NCBI GenBank assembly: GCA_004352715.1
Contig: SCFE01000105.1
Span: 645,496-709,495, forward strand
Direction: 5' to 3'
DNA: 64,000 nt
Origin: Hofstenia miamia
Lineage: Eukaryota > Xenacoelomorpha > Acoela
The position numbers were made by a program, and so were the translations under genes. A model generated the notes under the pieces. It was not told where the DNA came from. It saw nothing but the letters and a program-made list of their open reading frames with translations, and did not search any database. This document shows, piece by piece, positions 59,115 to 64,000 of this stretch. Numbering within the stretch: position 1 is the stretch's first letter; each line of letters begins with the position of its first letter.

Positions 59115-59785
59115 ATGGAACCAGCATAATGAATATTTATGTTATTAATTACTAGCAATGAATTATTTTTATTTACACTTCAACTATGCAACCAATGTTA
59201 GGCAGGCTAACCACTTATGTGCTCCATAGTTCAGTCGGTGAGGCGAGTTTCGAATACAGGCTGATACACTGTTATCTGTTCCTAATTTCAATAAAAAACA
59301 CTTCTTTCCTTCTGTGGTAAATTGATTTTTAGAAAATTCTTTCCTTCTTAGACTAATCAGAAAATTTAGGCCCAATCGCTACCCAACCTGAATCCGGTCC
59401 AACCCATGTAATTCCAATTCGTCATGTATTTATGAAACTATTTTTAGAAATGTTCTACAATTTTGTGGCTTGCTAAATCTGCGCATTGAATTAAAAATTC
59501 TTAATTCAGTTTTTCAAGAGTATATGATACTAATGTATATTTTCAAAACCTTTAAGAAATTATATAGCTTTAACTACAAATGTAGTCTTATTTATCAATT
59601 TTAGCTCAATTTTTCCAATACCTCAGTCCAATACCAGACTTGCGCGGGTATATCTATGACTTTACTCCTGTTAACGGAAAAATTGACAGGACTGGGGATC
59701 ATTTCGTATTTCAGCTGTGCTGCCGCAAAGTAGCGTTAGTTACACTTTGCAACTTGCCATAATTCGAATTATTATTTGATCATTT
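59115..59785. repeat. Dispersed repeat with a tRNA-like A box, copy 2
   Basis: Collinear with 42215-42830 (see there). Here GCTCCATAGTTCAGTCGGTG is followed closely by AGTTTCGAATACAG, resembling A and B boxes about 20 bp apart. Both copies have a (TA)n run upstream. Confidence 0.65.
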
Positions 59786-60359
59786 TATTATTTGTCCCCT
59801 CAATTCAATCTGACATGTTATTGCTCATTTAATTTTGCAAGGGAACTCATGTGAAGTTTGTAAACATATACCAGGTAATAATTCACAAGATTGTTTTAAA
59901 TACTTGAGAAGCCTGTAGCAAAACACAATAAAATTTATTCTTGCTTCATTTTATTACTAACCCCTTTTAGATTCTTCATGGATTTTAGTTTAATAAAATT
60001 TGATTAAGATCTGGCGACAATTTGGGAGACACTACACTGTGTCTGGGGCGACAACTATTTCCTTAACAGATGGCAGCCCAAATTGTGGTTGCTTTAAGTT
60101 ATGGCTATGTATAATTGTAAGGAATAACAACTTTTACTTCGAAAATTTATGGAAAATACATTAAATCTAATATCAGAACAATATGAAAATCTATAGAAGA
60201 AAAAGATGGAGTTGCTAATTTGCAATGCTGACTAAAGGGCATGTGGATGAAAGTGCAAAGTAATCACAGGTTCAATTAAAGGATGCATGGATGAACACCA
60301 TCTCAGCAAGTAATTCCCACAGCTGACTAAAGGGCATGGGGATGAAAGCTGAAGAAGAA
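59786..60359. other. Unassigned sequence with a short duplicated phrase
   Basis: GCTGACTAAAGGGCATG occurs twice (about 60228 and 60323), about 95 bp apart, each followed by GGATGAAAG. Otherwise nothing is recognised. It leads into the gypsy polymerase. Confidence 0.4.
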
Positions 60360-60871
60360 GAAAGAATACCTGAAATCAAAGAAGAAGATTATGAACACTT
60401 AAAACAGTGAGAGGAACAGTTACAATAACTACTACAGAAACACAGTAGAATCTTTAACTTTGGTGAAATTAGTGTTGGACAAGCTATTAGTGAAACCCAC
60501 AAAATTGTCACTACAACAGACAAACTGATTAAACTACCAGTATGGAGAGTACCTGAGCAGTTGAAAGATAAATATAATAGAATACTGAATGAACTCATTG
60601 ACAATAAAATTATTGGGCCCAGTGAGAGTCTATACACAGCACCAACAGTTTTTGTTAAACAGGGTCAGAAGTACAGACTGTGTATTGACTTCAGAAAACT
60701 AAATGAAATCACAAAGAAGGATTCATATCTGTTACCAAGAATTGAAGAAATGTTGTATGAAGTGAGGAAGCACAAATATCTCACAGTGATAGATCTAAGC
60801 AAGGCATACTGGCAGGTGCAAATGGAGCAAAAAGACATTGAAAAACAGCATTCATAACACTATACAGACTT

Positions 60872-61676
60872 CCCAGACAACAATTTAAGGTCTAAACAAC
60901 GTTGTTTTGGGTTGTTATGTGGTTGTTTTATGTGTCAAAAACAACGTTTTTTAAAGTCGAAGTGGTACCATTTCATTGGTCGAAACAATGTTGCTTCAAC
61001 AACGTCACATTTGGTTGCTTTTTATTTGTTTTTTATTCATGAAACAGCAATATTTTGAGATCGTAACAATGTTGTTTTATGTTGTCACACTTGTTTTAGC
61101 ATTACTTATGTATGCAAAATAAAATTTTATATTCAAACATTGCTGTTTAAACAAACACAAGCCCAACAAAGGGCAGACAACTATCTTTGAGATACTGTTA
61201 AGCATATTCAATACAAACATTTGTTAAAGATTTAAATGAATGTCTTGTATATAAATGATAACAATGAGCATAAAAATCTGCCAAATTTAACAAAAATTTA
61301 AAAATCTAAAAATAAGCACAACTTTGAAATAGTACTTTCCTAAGTCATGAAAAATGTCTTCAGTTCAATTGTAACTTATGATATTTAACGGTCAATGTCA
61401 AGGTGTCCAAATATTCATGAAAAAATTATTTTAAAAATTCACTTATCTGGTATATTATAATTTTTCACAAATTAAAAATTTCAAGAAAGGTTTTACAAAT
61501 CCTTTTTTATATAAAAGGATCTAGTAATAAAATAGCAAATTGAGTTAAATTTGCGAGCATCTGCTCACTGATTATTTTTTACTAAAGTTGTTATTATGAT
61601 GTTAGTGGTTGCTGCAACAACCAAAAGTATGAAACAAATATAAACAACGTAAAAACAACCAAAATTGTTATCTGGG
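60872..61676. mobile_element. CCCA-type element 2, 805 bp
   Basis: Ends CCCAGACAACAATTTAAGGT and, inverted, CCCAGATAACAATTTTGGTT. TT lies on both sides (60870-60871, 61677-61678). Subterminal parts are dense in GGTTGTT/AACAACC and AACGTTGTT units in both orientations; the middle is plain AT-rich DNA. Removing it with one TT keeps the frame of the gypsy polymerase (TLYRL-YEF). Confidence 0.85.
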
Positions 61677-62976
61677 TTTATGAGTTCTCAAAAATAACCA
61701 GCACAAAATCAAAAGTAAATGCATACATTGACATCAAAAATTATAACTAGTGACACAGTGGAAGAACATCTACAAAAACTAGATAGATATTGAAATACTG
61801 AAAGAAGCTGGATCATGAGTGAATTGGAACAAATATATTGAAGGAAAAAGTAGTATTCCTTGGTAGAATAATACAGAAAGAAGAAATAGGCATGAAAGAT
61901 AATGCATGAGAGATGATATGGAAAATTCAAAACCAAACAACAAGAAGGACCTACAAAGAATCATGGGATTTTTTAACTATTAAGGTATCTTCATACCTAA
62001 CATTGCAGGAAAAACAGCAAAAATGACCAACCTCATTAAGAAATCAGTGCCATTTGTATGGACTCAACAACATAAAACAAGAGTTATGGAAGCTGCCCTC
62101 ACTAAATACGCCTGACTACTCAAAAGAATTCATACTTGATTGCAATGCAAGCAAAGTTGTCATAAGTGCAACACTTGGGCAAATATAATGTGATAAGGAA
62201 GCAAAAATTCAATTTTTTGGTAGAAAATTAAAACCAAATGAAGAAAACTACAGATCAACAAAATTTGAGATCCTTGTGCTAATTAAAAGCATAAAAAAAT
62301 TCAGACATTTTTTGATAGGGAAGAAATTTCGAGTTTAACTGGTAACAGTGGATTAGCATGGCTCCAAAAATTCTTGGGAGACAAGTCATCAATCACATCC
62401 AGGTGGATCAAATATCTAAATGAATTTATATTCACAATCAAGCACAGAAAAGGAAACCTACATTATAACATGAGACTTCTGGACCTCACTTCCTGAGTAT
62501 CAGAGAGATCTAGAAAAAATGAGGGACAAAAAAACAGAATTCCAGTTCCTTCCCCACAATGAATACAAGGAACTACCCAAAATTAACATAGACAAAAAGG
62601 GGAAGCAATAAACCCAATAATGTTAAAAGAGGAAATCACTGAAAATGAGATAATACAAAGGCAGAATGAAGATCTCATATTCAGAGAGATAAGAGAGAAA
62701 TTAGAAAATCAAAATCAGAAATTCTCAAAAATCACAAAAAGCTACTACAACCACTACAGGTGGAAACTAAACAGTAACAGACTATTATACACTGCTGGGA
62801 AAATGAATCAAATCACAATACCCAAGTATTATAAGAGGAACATGATTAGCAAAATTCATGAAAGGGGCTATCTTATAATAATACATCACAAACACAGCAA
62901 GGAAAGTAACAGAGGACGTCATAAACAAATGTACCACATGCCTTATCAATAACAAACAACACTTTCCATCAGAAAG

Positions 62977-63819
62977 CCCATGTAGCCACCACCAGTGGTC
63001 CATTGGTGGGGAATGATTGGCATGGGCGGCCACCAGTTCCCACCAGTGGACCACTGGTGGATAAGTAGTGGCAGTAGTAGCAATTTAAGCCACTCATAGC
63101 CACCAGTGGACCACTGGTGGACCACTAGTGACATCTGATTTACTCTTAATCATAAATAATATATGAGCTAATGCTTGCAAGTAAAATATTATTCATTATT
63201 ATGCTCTCTTAGATCTCATAAACATATAAAATTCATTGTGAAGAGCTTTTTTGCAATTTTCTGTTTGTAAAAATTATAAATTATATACGCAGAATGAAAT
63301 TTCAAAATAATTTATTCACGATTATTCGTGGACCTTGAAATCAATGTCTACATGAATACCTAAAATTGGGCAAAATATATTTTTAATTATTAGAAAAAAT
63401 AATGTTTAAAAATTGCAATTTCTTCGGAAATTGAAAATTAAATCTAAATTGGGCATTTTTGTGTGCTTGTTGTTATTGCTTATAATAAAAAATTCATTAT
63501 ACTTTCCATTGTCAATCTTAATTCAATATAAATTGTGAGCTTGCTAGCATTTCCTTCAATGCTTTGTTGGGTTTGTGTTAGTTCAAACTGCAATGTTTAA
63601 ACTCTATTAATATAAAAGTTTGCTGTTGCTTCATTTGAGACATTGCTCTAATGCTTAAATCATATTTTTGCCACAGGTGGCCCACCAATTAGCCAACAGT
63701 GGGCCACTGGTGGACCACCAGCTAGCCACTGGTGGTTCACTGGTGCACGGGTGGCCAAAACCCACCTGGTGGGCCACTGTATCTGCCACTGGTGGTCCAC
63801 CAGTATTTGGCTATGTGGG
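62977..63819. mobile_element. CCCA-type element 3, 843 bp
   Basis: Ends CCCATGTAGCCACCACCAGT and, inverted, CCCACATAGCCAAATACTGG. AG lies on both sides (62975-62976, 63820-63821). The left ~150 bp and right ~160 bp are runs of CCACCAGTGGACCACTGGTG units, each palindromic; the middle is AT-rich. Removing it with one AG restores SERAPLGKIVSTKP in the integrase. Confidence 0.88.
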
Positions 63820-64000
63820 AGAGCACCTTTAGGAAAAATAGTATCAACAAAACCTAATAAAATTGTGCACATAGATCTTGAAATGCTGTCAAAAGACAAT
63901 GATAGGTACCAATATCTACTGGTAATGATAGAAAACTTCACTCAATACACAAGAATAGTACCCATGAAAAATACAACTGCTGAAGAAACAGCAAACATAA

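Larger units (their letters stand above)
60360..64000 (+). pseudogene. Ty3/gypsy polymerase copy 4 (RT, RNase H, integrase), nested and cut by window end
   Basis: NFGEISVGQAISETHKIVTT and PVWRVPEQLKDKYN precede the reverse transcriptase (TVFVKQGQKYRLCIDFRKLN, TVIDLSKAYWQVQM). A CCCA-type element interrupts it (60872-61676) and the catalytic YxDD region is partly deleted. Then VVFLGRIIQKE, IFIPNIAGKTAKMT (the empty site for the 55524 transposon), EFILDCNASKV and IKKFRHFLIGKKF (RNase H), and KCTTC with upstream histidines (integrase zinc finger, about 62920). A second CCCA-type element follows (62977-63819). Last comes KIVHIDLEML with the first integrase aspartate, and the frame is open to 64000. 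Many frameshifts. Confidence 0.85.

Noticed and set aside
63660-63941. Histidine- and proline-rich minus-strand frames at 62785-63134 and 63660-63941
   Set aside because: They are translations of the palindromic CCACTGGTGG units of a transposon, open only because the unit lacks stop codons.

Overview
The window looks like an AT-rich invertebrate animal genome. It has spliced genes with small exons and AT-rich introns, an animal-type nuclear tRNA-Trp, and a broad set of animal transposons (P, hAT, Tc1/mariner-pogo type, Ty3/gypsy, Penelope-like, CR1-like LINEs, site-type LINEs). A cnidarian such as Hydra would fit the base composition and element mix, but nothing here proves the species. Three assembly gaps (751-1750, 35908-36194, 58078-59077) interrupt the sequence, two of them beside simple repeats.

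Host content is sparse. The one gene I can reconstruct is PTRH2 (peptidyl-tRNA hydrolase 2) on the minus strand, four exons at 7334-7227, 6984-6892, 5740-5619 and 3889-3709, giving 167 residues with every splice phase consistent. Just upstream on the same strand are the last two exons of an unidentified coiled-coil gene (9069-9043, 8467-8291). Unidentified terminal exons lie on the plus strand at 23594-23826, 30257-30534 and possibly 1827-1910. A 181-residue cysteine-rich, probably secreted ORF lies at 40536-41081. A tRNA-Trp(CCA) gene with a Pol III terminator lies at 41814-41743 (minus).

The rest is mostly mobile DNA. 0-9 kb: a LINE remnant and the host genes. 9.2-12.9 kb: a small inverted-repeat element and a complete P element (13-bp terminal repeats, 7-bp target duplication) whose THAP transposase gene is broken and carries a 389-bp internal tandem duplication. 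14.7-23.2 kb: hAT relics, a degenerate satellite array and a LINE 3' end. 23.6-33.8 kb: exons, small elements, a foldback, a 1.3-kb hAT copy and a Penelope remnant. 34-38.5 kb: CR1-like LINE pieces (PHD-like, SGNH and 2A-like motifs) and a minus-strand transposase. 41.5-43.8 kb: a hAT-like element that encloses the tRNA gene. 44-64 kb: Penelope and four Ty3/gypsy pieces, heavily nested.

The most unusual points are these. (1) Several elements begin 5'-CCCA, have 2-bp target duplications and are largely built from short palindromic units. (2) A composite hAT at 51076-54013 carries a 576-bp copy of the sequence next to the hAT at 28799. (3) A 1,634-bp transposon at 55524-57157 has ~151-bp terminal repeats, a 4-bp target duplication and a protein I cannot assign to a superfamily. 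(4) Hammerhead-ribozyme-like motifs sit at Penelope ends. (5) A tRNA gene lies inside a hAT-like element.
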